A stretch of 6,140 bases of DNA from Limivivens faecihominis. Lineage in GTDB: Bacteria > Bacillota > Clostridia > Lachnospirales > Lachnospiraceae. Positions within the stretch are counted from its first letter, which is position 1, and every line of letters starts with the position of its first letter. The notes below the pieces were generated by a model. The model was not told where the DNA came from and did not search any database. It saw only the letters and a program-made list of their open reading frames with translations. Below, one piece after another: positions 1-5,909 of this stretch. The stretch spans positions 1-6,140 of the forward strand of contig NZ_JAJEPR010000071.1 of assembly GCF_020686945.1 (NCBI RefSeq), written 5' to 3'. Both the position numbers and the translations under genes were made by a program.

Positions 1-29
1 CTCTTTTGCTCTTTCGGATATTTTGCCAT
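1..29 (-). CDS. Possible start of a further leftward gene, cut by the window edge (tentative)
   Basis: On the minus strand an ATG at 29-27 opens a frame reading M-A-K-Y-P-K-E-Q-K and running off the left edge without a stop. A second frame, from an ATG at 60-58 (M-V-I-K-Y-R-R-K), is also open to the edge. The first has the look of a genuine N-terminus: short, lysine-rich, similar in style to starts of small DNA-binding proteins. However, only nine residues are visible and the ribosome binding site is weak (an AGAAAAG-like stretch about seven bases upstream). It would lie downstream of the operon terminator and be transcribed separately in the same direction. No function can be assigned, and it may be chance. 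Confidence 0.2.
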
Positions 30-58
30 TCCGTACTTTTCTTCTGTATTTTATAACC

Positions 59-71
59 ATCACTAGGTGAT
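59..71. repeat. Short perfect inverted repeat ATCAC-TAG-GTGAT
   Basis: Five-base arms around a three-base centre form a near-continuous dyad (core TCACTAGGTGA). It touches the ATG at 60-58 and lies about 30 bases upstream of the ATG at 29-27, so it could be an operator for the possible leftward gene. The arms are short and the DNA is AT-rich, so chance is a real alternative. Confidence 0.3.
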
Positions 72-89
72 AATATACTAGAAATACTG

Positions 90-115
90 AATGGGAATTA
101 TGATCTAATTCCATT
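90..115. repeat. Inverted repeat with 7-base perfect arms
   Basis: GGAATTA at 94-100 and TAATTCC at 106-112 are exact reverse complements around TGATC. Three further pairs (AAT at 90-92 with ATT at 113-115) extend the stem if G93 is bulged, giving about ten pairs. No T-run follows on either strand, so it is not an obvious terminator. It could be an operator, a recombination end or a degenerate mobile-element hairpin; its role cannot be decided from sequence alone. Confidence 0.4.
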
Positions 116-262
116 GTGTTATCACTCTTTTTCTTATATCGACTGACATGTGTTTACGAACTAATGTTCCTTTTCAGTATACTATATCAGGGAATAGAGA
201 ACAAGTGTTTCTTTTGTACTATAAGGACTTTTTTGAGCAGATATGCTCAGATGTGCAATTCA

Positions 263-287
263 TCTCACCACCTGAAGAGGTGGGAGA
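263..287. repeat. Hairpin with GAAG loop, resembling an IS200/IS605-type end
   Basis: CCACCT (268-273) and AGGTGG (278-283) pair perfectly around GAAG. TCTC (263-266) pairs with GAGA (284-287) if A267 is bulged, giving a ten-pair stem. The plus-strand sequence continues GAATTCTTGC. A G-rich hairpin followed by a GA-rich flank resembles the subterminal right-end hairpins of IS200/IS605 insertion sequences. No transposase remnant is recognisable beside it, so at most this is a relic or a non-autonomous end. The hairpin itself is plain to see; the mobile-element reading is a guess. Confidence 0.4.
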
Positions 288-305
288 ATTCTTGCTACAT
301 TTGTT

Positions 306-344
306 AAAAAAAGGGCCGAAAGCTCATCAAAAAACTTTCAGCCC
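306..344 (-). terminator. Intrinsic (Rho-independent) terminator of the operon
   Basis: Read on the minus strand, GGGCTGAAAG (344-335) pairs with CTTTCGGCCC (322-313) over ten positions with one G-U wobble, around a 12-base loop. Seven T residues follow directly (312-306). It begins 18 bases after the stop codon of the last deacetylase-like gene, as expected for the end of the five-gene transcript. On the plus strand an A-run precedes the stem and no T-run follows it, so it should act leftward only. Confidence 0.93.
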
Positions 345-362
345 AATCATAATCATCAAAAA

Positions 363-1235
363 TCAAACCACTTTTGTTTCACGGAGACTGACATAAGCGC
401 CCTCATCCTGCTTGCAGAAATCTACCAGCTCGCTTCCTGTCACAAACCATACGCCCTCGTGGGCGCACATGAACTCCAGAAATTCACGGAGCATGGCGAA
501 ACGTCCCGGACTTCCGGTTGACTGCGGGTCCAGCTGCAGATTGTAGCAGAGGTGATGGTTGTAATGACCGGTAAACTCATCTTTCCAGTTGGAAAGCACG
601 TTGCTGTAGTTTGCCACACGGCCCTGTCCGAAGGGGAATGCAGGCCGGTAATTGAAGGCAAAGTACGGCAGGTCAAAGTTCGCCCACTGCTGGGGAATCT
701 GCAAAATCTTGTCGCCTTTTTCATTGGTCTTCATGAAATAAGGACGGTCGTCGTCATAGAGATCGCTGGAGTAGGTCATCCCGTACTCTCTGGCGATATC
801 CAGAGTCTCCAGCATCAGATCTCCGATGGGAGCCCGGAAACCGGCCGGCTTCTTTCCGCAGGCGGCCTCAATGGCCTTCACGGCCTTTCCGATGCGCTCG
901 CGCTGCTCCTCTGTGTCCAAAAGACCAAAATTCTCATATTCATAGCCGTGGCACGCGATCTCGTGGCCTCTGTCAGCGATTTCCTTGATCTTGTCCGGAT
1001 AGGTCTCGGCGGTTTTGCCCGGCACGAAGAAAGTAGCTTTCAGATGAAGCTCATCCAGCAGGCCGAGAAGCCTCGGAAGACCATGAGTCATTCCGTACTG
1101 ACCGAGGGACAGGGTTTTCGGCATCTCTGCCGCTTTCTTATCCAGTGACAGCCAGAAGAACTCTGCTGCGAGGTTTACGGAGATAAACGCCGCGCATTTT
1201 TTACCCTCCGGCAATTTCATTTCCTGTGCATACAT
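363..1235 (-). CDS. Polysaccharide deacetylase (CE4/NodB-fold) family protein with lost active-site residues
   Basis: A 290-residue protein, last in the operon and alignable end to end with the preceding gene product. Fold-defining segments are present: ATFFVPG (67-73), GHEIACHGYEYE (90-101), GFRAPIGD (132-139) and GSPGR (241-245). Active-site positions are altered relative to that neighbour: the motif-1 aspartates are N21 and A23 (ISVNLAAEFFW), the second metal-binding histidine is Y100 (HGYEY), and the C-terminal catalytic histidine is D236 (LDPQ). Only H96 of the metal triad remains. CE4 enzymes need an Asp-His-His metal site, so this is probably not a conventional hydrolase; it may partner, stabilise or regulate its active paralogue. 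No signal peptide is visible, so it is probably cytoplasmic. The start at 1235 was chosen over an in-frame ATG at 1310 because of an ideal ribosome binding site and a 4-base gap after the upstream stop. Family assignment is firm; loss of activity is inferred. Confidence 0.9.
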   Translation of the reverse strand: MYAQEMKLPEGKKCAAFISVNLAAEFFWLSLDKKAAEMPKTLSLGQYGMTHGLPRLLGLLDELHLKATFFVPGKTAETYPDKIKEIADRGHEIACHGYEYENFGLLDTEEQRERIGKAVKAIEAACGKKPAGFRAPIGDLMLETLDIAREYGMTYSSDLYDDDRPYFMKTNEKGDKILQIPQQWANFDLPYFAFNYRPAFPFGQGRVANYSNVLSNWKDEFTGHYNHHLCYNLQLDPQSTGSPGRFAMLREFLEFMCAHEGVWFVTGSELVDFCKQDEGAYVSLRETKVV

Positions 1236-1239
1236 ACTT

Positions 1240-2094
1240 CTAGTCCTCCTTTCTCGGATGTGCTTTGCGCCAGTATTCGGCAACTTCGCTTCCGGTAGCC
1301 ACCCATACATCCTTATGAGAGGTTACTTCTTTCAGCACTTCCTCAAGGACCAGATTTCGTCCCGGAGCTCCGGAGATCTGGGGATGCATCAGAAATGCGA
1401 TGCAAAGTCCCATATCATAGTAGCCGCGGAACTCACGAAGATCATTGTCCTGTACATTCCGATAGCAACTGATTCGATCCAAACCAGCCGGTTCTGCCGG
1501 ATAAACACTGTAGGCCTGAGCCACATAATCGTCCAGTTCCCATTTGGACGGAATCTCTACCAGATCTGTCTCTTTGCCGTCAAGAACCGTATAATACGGG
1601 ATATCGTCTCCACGCATGGAGCTGGAATACAGAAAGCCCAGCTCATTCAGCAGATACGGTGTGCGTACATGCCAGTCTCCGGACGGAGTACGGAAGCCTT
1701 TCGGCTCCTTTCCTGTGATGTCCTTGATGATCTTCTGGGTCTTTTTCAGAATCTCCAGCTGCTCTTCCACTGTTTTCTCTACAAAACGCTCGTGGGTGTA
1801 ACCATGGTTTCCAATCTCATGTCCCGCCTCATCAATGCGGCGGATCACATCCGGATTATGCTCTGCCACATAACCCGGCGCAAAAAATGTCGCCTTTACC
1901 TGATACTTGTCCAGTAAATCCAGAATCATGTCCACGCAGCGGTTCGGACCGTACTGTCCGATGGAACGGGCGCGAATCAGTTTCTCTGTATTAGGCTCGT
2001 CGGAAGACATGTTCTGCCAGATGATATCGCCGTCCAGATCGAACGTGAACATTGCCGCGCTCTTTTTGCCTTCCGGCCATAATGACTGACTCAT
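1240..2094 (-). CDS. Polysaccharide deacetylase (CE4/NodB-fold) family hydrolase, PuuE/imidase-like
   Basis: A 284-residue metal-dependent amide or imide hydrolase of the NodB-homology fold. Motif 1 is FTFDLDGD (16-23; D19 likely base, D21 metal ligand). Motif 2 is GHEIGNHGYTHE (91-102; H97 and H101 metal ligands). Motif 3 is GFRTPSGDW (133-141; R135), and the C-terminal motif is MHPQISGAPGR (236-246; H237). The ATFFAPG strand is at 68-74. No signal peptide or membrane anchor is seen, so it is probably cytoplasmic and unlikely to act on cell wall. The branch with a DxD-type motif 1 and an HP...GxPGR end includes PuuE allantoinase, cyclic-imide hydrolases and Helicobacter PgdA-like proteins, so a small cyclic amide is a better guess than a polysaccharide. 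The start has AGGAGG at 2102-2107, seven bases upstream, and the transporter gene ends 14 bases before it. Family is confident; substrate is unknown. Confidence 0.92.
   Translation of the reverse strand: MSQSLWPEGKKSAAMFTFDLDGDIIWQNMSSDEPNTEKLIRARSIGQYGPNRCVDMILDLLDKYQVKATFFAPGYVAEHNPDVIRRIDEAGHEIGNHGYTHERFVEKTVEEQLEILKKTQKIIKDITGKEPKGFRTPSGDWHVRTPYLLNELGFLYSSSMRGDDIPYYTVLDGKETDLVEIPSKWELDDYVAQAYSVYPAEPAGLDRISCYRNVQDNDLREFRGYYDMGLCIAFLMHPQISGAPGRNLVLEEVLKEVTSHKDVWVATGSEVAEYWRKAHPRKED
1244..1250 (-). promoter_or_regulatory. Ribosome binding site deciding the start of the last gene
   Basis: AGGAGGA on the minus strand lies eight bases before the ATG at 1235-1233 and overlaps the last codons of the preceding gene (stop TAG at 1242-1240). 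This spacing supports the 290-residue product and rejects the longer in-frame start at 1310, which would add 25 residues inside the neighbouring gene. Confidence 0.9.
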
Positions 2095-2108
2095 GTTAAA
2101 ACCTCCTC

Positions 2109-3647
2109 TTATGATATTTTTCCAGGTGTCTTTTCCTGTCCGTACTTCTTCACAGACAACTTATGTAATACAAAAACTACAACAGCCAGAAGGACTGCCG
2201 CTACCACCAGCATAACCGGGCTGTAATCCAGGCCTGCCAGAACAAACATGATACCGCAGATGACTGCTACCGTCACTGCATAAGGCATCTGAGTCTCAAA
2301 GTGATCCACATGGTCGCAGCTTGCTCCGATGGACGCCAGCACTGTGGTATCGGAAATCGGAGAACAATGGTCTCCGAAAAGTCCGCCGCCTACGATAGCA
2401 GCTGCTACCAGCGGAAGTGCAGAGCCCATATCGATGGCTACCGGAAGTCCCAGCGGCATCAGTACCCCCATAGTTCCCCAGGAAGTACCGGTTGCGAAGG
2501 ACATAATCGCACCCAGGATAAACATTACCAGCGGCAGCATACTCGGCGCCAAGAAACCGGAGGATATCTTAATCAGATAGCCTGCGGTATTCAGTGTGCT
2601 GGTAACGCTGGAAAGGGACCAAGCCAGTACCAGAACGATACACATGAACATGGCGTTGGAACAGCCTTTGGTGTAAATATTTATGCACTCGGTAAAGGTG
2701 TAAAGCTTATCTTTCAGGCACATGATAACCAGAACGATGGTTGCGGCAAAGAAAGCAGAAGCAATACCGGTACGAAGGTCGCTGCCTGCTACTCTGGTAT
2801 GCAGGAAATCCTTGGAGAACAGGTAAGCAAACAGAACAACCAGAAGAGTAATCAGCGGAATTACCATGGTGCTGACTTTTCCGTCTTTTTTTGCTTCTTT
2901 GTCGCTGGCACTCTCACTTCTCATCGGAACGCCGCCCTCACGAAGGGTCTTACCGGTTTTCATGGCTCTGTTCTGCGCTTTCAGCATGGGGCCGTAATCC
3001 CACTGGGTAAATGCCAGCAGGCCTGCCATAAACAGAGTCAGAATTGCATAATAGTTAAAGGGAATCGCCTGAATAAAGACATCCATACCGGATACATCGG
3101 TGATAGCCGCATTGTCGAGTTCTGCCTGAATCAGGGAAATCGTGGTAACGCCCCAGCCGATAATCGGAATCATGGAACAGATCGGGGATGTGGTGCAGTC
3201 CAGAATGTAAGCAAATTTTTCTCTGGATACACGAAGTTTCTCAGCCAGCGCCTCAAAGATCGGTCCTACGATCAGAGAGTTTCCGGTGTCGGTGAACCAT
3301 ACGAACAGTCCGCCCAGCCAGATACCGCCTTCGCATTTTGATCTGGTGTTAACTTTCTTAGTAACCAGATTGGTAAAAGCTCCGGCTCCGCCTGAAGACG
3401 TCAACAGGGCAATAAAACCGGAGATGATAACCATCATAAACAGAGCCTGCATATTAGACGGCTCAGATAAAGCTGTGAAAATGTGCGTGTGGGTCATTTC
3501 CAGGAAGCCCGCGATCGGGTTCCAGCCGCAGATGATGGTAGATCCTACGAAAACGGAGATAGCCAGTGAAATAACAATGTTTTTGGTTATCATCGCAAGC
3601 ACAATCGCCAGCACCGCGGGGATAATTGACAAGATACCGTAATCCAT
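2109..3647 (-). CDS. NhaC-family Na+/H+ or solute antiporter
   Basis: A 512-residue polytopic membrane protein with about eleven to thirteen hydrophobic segments and a charged, probably cytoplasmic loop near 222-258. Family signatures include FTDTGNSLIVGPIFEAL (118-134), SFATGTSWGTMG (383-394) and GDHCSPISDTTVLAS (425-439), with conserved polar and acidic residues inside membrane segments typical of NhaC proteins. The family covers Na+/H+ antiporters and organic-anion exchangers such as Bacillus MleN (malate/lactate). Lying between a racemase and two hydrolase-like genes, it more plausibly moves the pathway's substrate or an end product, perhaps a dicarboxylate, than serving pH homeostasis; that is inference from context. 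AGGAGGA at 3653-3659 lies five bases before the ATG. A 74-base gap to the racemase gene is the largest in the operon. Length is normal for the family and no disruption is seen. Confidence 0.93.
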   Translation of the reverse strand: MDYGILSIIPAVLAIVLAMITKNIVISLAISVFVGSTIICGWNPIAGFLEMTHTHIFTALSEPSNMQALFMMVIISGFIALLTSSGGAGAFTNLVTKKVNTRSKCEGGIWLGGLFVWFTDTGNSLIVGPIFEALAEKLRVSREKFAYILDCTTSPICSMIPIIGWGVTTISLIQAELDNAAITDVSGMDVFIQAIPFNYYAILTLFMAGLLAFTQWDYGPMLKAQNRAMKTGKTLREGGVPMRSESASDKEAKKDGKVSTMVIPLITLLVVLFAYLFSKDFLHTRVAGSDLRTGIASAFFAATIVLVIMCLKDKLYTFTECINIYTKGCSNAMFMCIVLVLAWSLSSVTSTLNTAGYLIKISSGFLAPSMLPLVMFILGAIMSFATGTSWGTMGVLMPLGLPVAIDMGSALPLVAAAIVGGGLFGDHCSPISDTTVLASIGASCDHVDHFETQMPYAVTVAVICGIMFVLAGLDYSPVMLVVAAVLLAVVVFVLHKLSVKKYGQEKTPGKIS

Positions 3648-3648
3648 T

Positions 3649-3687
3649 TTAGTCCTCCTCGTGTATACATGCAGTCAGGTTCTGCAT
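3649..3687 (-). CDS. Possible 12-residue upstream open frame before the transporter (tentative)
   Basis: In the gap before the antiporter gene, an ATG at 3687-3685 opens the frame M-Q-N-L-T-A-C-I-H-E-E-D and stops at TAA (3651-3649), one base before the antiporter ATG. An AAGGAAA sequence lies about seven bases upstream of this ATG. The antiporter's own ribosome binding site is inside this frame, so translation of it could couple to or open the antiporter start. The ATG also sits in a six-pair stem (ATGCAG 3669-3674 with CTGCAT 3682-3687). Such a short frame can easily arise by chance; no conservation evidence is available here. Confidence 0.2.
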   Translation of the reverse strand: MQNLTACIHEED

Positions 3688-3721
3688 TTTTTCATTTCCT
3701 TTTATAGAGTAAGCGTGCCCG

Positions 3722-4441
3722 TTAAAGCTCCACATTACTTTCGTTGGTAAAGGGGTGATACTGCGCCGGAATGTGCCGAAGGCCGAGGCGTACGCACATT
3801 TCCGCATAAGCAACCGCGATAAAGGCCGGATCCAGTACCTTGACCGGATATTTCCGCTCCAGCTCGTCGCCATAGCCTGCCATGCCAAGACAGCCTAAAA
3901 TCACGCCGTCCGCCTGATATTTTCCCACCGCTTCCTCGCAGACCAGTTCCAGATGCTCTCTGGTCGCATTGGGATTTACCCGCATTTTCTCTGCCGGAAT
4001 ATCCAGAGCCAGCACGGCCTGCATTTTTTCCCGGGCGATACAGTTACGCATCATGCGCCGATAAGTGCGCGGAATATTCCAGCCTGCGCCGGTGACTACC
4101 ACAAAGCGGCTGCATAAGGTCTGTGCCACGGATAACGTCACCTCGCCGGGTGCAATCACCGGAATCTTCACGTTTTCCCGGAGCGCTTCCAGGCCCACAT
4201 CGCTGAAACAGTAAATCACAATGGCGTCATAGCCGTCTTTTTCCGCCTTGATGGCCATTTTGACAAGTTCCGGCGCCGCAAAGGCCTCGTCCGTATGGCA
4301 GTCCAGCTCATCCGGTCCTTTCCTGATGCAGTCCACCGAGATCTCGGTTCTCGGTGAAACTGCCGCTGACAGCATGCGCTCCCTGTCATCCATGACCGGA
4401 CGCTGCATCGCCTTATCTGTCATCAATACTTTGATCTTCAT
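3722..4441 (-). CDS. Asp/Glu/hydantoin racemase family protein
   Basis: A 239-residue cytoplasmic protein of the two-cysteine, cofactor-independent racemase superfamily. The two catalytic cysteines are in their usual settings: C78 in AIVIYCFSDVGLEALRE (73-89) and C184 in GVILGCLGMAGYGDEL (179-194), plus RFVVVTGAG at 112-120. The CFsD.GleALRE and LGCxGM patterns fit the hydantoin/allantoin racemase branch better than glutamate or aspartate racemases. Related members isomerise maleate or decarboxylate arylmalonates, so the reaction cannot be fixed from sequence. The start at 4441 (M-K-I-K-V-L-M) was preferred over an ATG at 4468 because it fits the family N-terminus; the lyase stop lies only two bases upstream and GGAG within the lyase 3' end is eight bases before it, suggesting translational coupling. 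In context it may interconvert enantiomers of the compound handled by the lyase or hydrolase. Confidence 0.88.
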   Translation of the reverse strand: MKIKVLMTDKAMQRPVMDDRERMLSAAVSPRTEISVDCIRKGPDELDCHTDEAFAAPELVKMAIKAEKDGYDAIVIYCFSDVGLEALRENVKIPVIAPGEVTLSVAQTLCSRFVVVTGAGWNIPRTYRRMMRNCIAREKMQAVLALDIPAEKMRVNPNATREHLELVCEEAVGKYQADGVILGCLGMAGYGDELERKYPVKVLDPAFIAVAYAEMCVRLGLRHIPAQYHPFTNESNVEL

Positions 4442-4443
4442 AG

Positions 4444-5829
4444 TCAGCGCTCCAGGCTGTTCAGCCACTGTCTGCCAACCTCGATCTGACGGCGAACCTC
4501 AGAGGGAGCGGTTCCGCCAAAGGATACGCGGGCATCGACACAGCTCTTGATGCTGATATCTCCCAGAAGTTCTTTGGTCACGCGCTTGTCGATCGCCTGC
4601 AGCTCCTCATCTGTCAGATCATCGAAATCGCAGCCTTTTTTCTCGCAGGCTTTTACCATATGACCTACGATGGAATGTGCCTCACGGAAGGGGATTCCCT
4701 GTTTTGCAAAATGCTCTGCAATATCAGTAGCGTTCAGGAAACCTTTGCCCAGCTGTTTCTGGATCTGATCCATACGGAACTCGGTCTTGTCCAGCATTTT
4801 TGCAAAGATATCAATGGTGGCTTTCCAGGTATCAATGGCATCAAAAAGGCTTTCTTTATCTTCCTGGAAATCCTTATTGTATGCAAGAGCAGTTCCCTTC
4901 ATAACAGTCAGAAGCTGCATCAGATCTCCGTATACACGGCCTACTTTACCGCGGATCAGCTCTGCCATATCCGGATTTTTCTTCTGCGGCATGATGCTGC
5001 TACCAGTGCAGAAGCTGTCGTCGATGGCGATATAGGAAAACTCGGAAGAGTTCCACCATGCAAACTCCTCAGCCCAGCGGGAGAGATGCATCATGGAAAT
5101 GGAAGCATCGCTTAAGAACTCCAGGCTGTAATCACGATCGCTGACTGCATCCATGGCGTTCTCGGTCGGAGCCGTGAAATGTAAAAGCTCACTCGTCAGA
5201 TGACGGTCAATCGGCATGGTTGTTCCGGCCAGAGCGCAGGCGCCCAGCGGGTTGTAATTCAGACGCTCCAGGGTATCAGTCAGACGCTCGATATCTCTCT
5301 TGAACATCTGGAAATATGCCATGAAAATGAAACCGATGGTAATCGGCTGTGCATGCTGCAGATGGGTAAAGCCTACGGTAATCTGATCTGCATATTTATC
5401 AGCCTTCTCAAGAATGACGCTTTCCAGATAACACAGGCTGTGCAGAATCTCATAAATCTCTTTTCTCAGATACAGACGGGTGTCCACCTGACACTGGTCG
5501 TTCCGGCTTCTGGAGGTGTGCAGTTTCTTACCCACATCGCCGATCCGCTGGATCAGACGGCTCTCGATACCCATATGAATATCCTCATCCTCCACATTAA
5601 ATACGATCTTTCCATCAGCAATATCCTTGCGGATTGCTTCCAGACCCGCGATGATCTGGTCTTTCTCCTCATTGGAAACGATGCCCTGCTTGCCCAGCAT
5701 CGTCACATGAGCGATACTGCCGTCAATATCCTCGTTGTACATTCTCTGATCAAAAAAAATAGATGCATTGTATCTCTTTACAATATCATCCATATCTTTT
5801 TCAAATCTTCCGCCCCACAAACTTGCCAT
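4444..5829 (-). CDS. argH: Argininosuccinate lyase family enzyme, first gene of the operon
   Basis: A 461-residue cytoplasmic enzyme of the fumarase/aspartase superfamily, normally a homotetramer that splits argininosuccinate into arginine and fumarate. Visible hallmarks are LWGGRFEKD (4-12), the EDIH segment (82-85), HTSRSRNDQ (104-112), GFTHLQHAQP (153-162; H156), the mobile catalytic loop TGSSIMPQKKNPD (275-287; S277/S278), AYNKDFQEDKE (316-326), and C-terminal GGTAP (438-442). S23 and D27, Y317, Q322 and K325 match substrate-contact positions known from lyase/delta-crystallin structures, so the substrate should be argininosuccinate or a close N-substituted aspartate. Length is normal. AAGGAGT at 5838-5844 precedes the ATG by eight bases. 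No argG or other arginine gene is nearby and the downstream genes look catabolic, so it may be a paralogue with a catabolic role; EDDS lyase is a known precedent for such divergence. Family is certain; the argH name is by homology. Confidence 0.9.
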   Translation of the reverse strand: MASLWGGRFEKDMDDIVKRYNASIFFDQRMYNEDIDGSIAHVTMLGKQGIVSNEEKDQIIAGLEAIRKDIADGKIVFNVEDEDIHMGIESRLIQRIGDVGKKLHTSRSRNDQCQVDTRLYLRKEIYEILHSLCYLESVILEKADKYADQITVGFTHLQHAQPITIGFIFMAYFQMFKRDIERLTDTLERLNYNPLGACALAGTTMPIDRHLTSELLHFTAPTENAMDAVSDRDYSLEFLSDASISMMHLSRWAEEFAWWNSSEFSYIAIDDSFCTGSSIMPQKKNPDMAELIRGKVGRVYGDLMQLLTVMKGTALAYNKDFQEDKESLFDAIDTWKATIDIFAKMLDKTEFRMDQIQKQLGKGFLNATDIAEHFAKQGIPFREAHSIVGHMVKACEKKGCDFDDLTDEELQAIDKRVTKELLGDISIKSCVDARVSFGGTAPSEVRRQIEVGRQWLNSLER

Positions 5830-5880
5830 TTGTAATTACTCCTTTTATAAATTATATTTTATTTGTGCTGCAATTGAATA

Positions 5881-5909
5881 ATTATACGTTATGTACGCAT
5901 ATACGTCAA
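5881..5909 (-). promoter_or_regulatory. Sigma-A promoter of the five-gene operon
   Basis: On the minus strand TTGACG (5909-5904) and a perfect TATAAT (5886-5881) are separated by exactly 17 bases. Transcription would start near 5874, giving a leader of about 45 bases before the lyase ATG, too short for a riboswitch or T-box. An A/T-rich stretch upstream (about 5915-5940) could act as an UP element. The near-consensus match suggests a strong promoter, so any control is probably by repression. Confidence 0.9.
5886..5906. promoter_or_regulatory. Imperfect dyad in the promoter spacer, candidate operator
   Basis: ACGT-TATG (5886-5893) is mirrored by CATA-T-ACGT (5898-5906) around TACG, with one extra base in the second arm. 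The dyad fills the spacer between the -35 and -10 boxes and touches both, which is where a repressor would block RNA polymerase. No regulator gene is visible in the window to match it, and alternating ACGT/TATA sequence can form weak dyads by chance. Confidence 0.4.

Larger units (their letters stand above)
61..305. other. AT-rich intergenic region with no convincing gene
   Basis: This stretch separates the operon terminator from the left edge. Two overlapping short open frames on the plus strand (116-307 and 148-396) have no recognisable domain and no good ribosome binding site. The second runs through the terminator and into the 3' end of the deacetylase gene in antisense, which argues against coding. 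What it does hold is three inverted repeats (59-71, 90-115, 263-287) and the 11-base motif TAGAAATACTG at 79-89 that recurs beside the operon promoter. Confidence 0.5.

Noticed and set aside
552..1148. Long plus-strand open frame opposite the last deacetylase-like gene
   Set aside because: It is the antisense shadow of a gene with clear CE4 motifs, lacks a ribosome binding site and shows no recognisable domain.
1236..1310. Longer N-terminus (25 extra residues) for the last deacetylase-like gene
   Set aside because: It would lie inside the preceding gene and has no well-placed ribosome binding site, while the ATG at 1235 has AGGAGGA eight bases upstream.
2301..3341. 346-codon plus-strand open frame opposite the antiporter gene
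   Set aside because: The composition (rich in Gln, His, Cys, Gly) is that expected from reversing membrane-protein codons; the minus-strand gene has strong NhaC signatures and a good ribosome binding site.
3669..3690. Stem followed by T-run on the plus strand in the racemase-antiporter gap, resembling a terminator
   Set aside because: Only six pairs with low stability, and no plus-strand gene precedes it; on the operon's own strand there is no following T-run.
4442..4468. Longer N-terminus (9 extra residues) for the racemase gene
   Set aside because: The extra residues (M-A-E-Q-P-G-A-L-T) do not fit the family, whose first strand begins with the M-K-I-K-V segment; the shorter start is spaced properly from GGAG.
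5200..5835. 211-codon plus-strand open frame opposite the lyase gene
   Set aside because: Antisense shadow of a fully conserved lyase; no start signals and no family resemblance.
5830..5874. Riboswitch or T-box leader before the lyase gene
   Set aside because: The predicted leader is only about 45 bases, AT-rich and without stable structure, too short for such elements.
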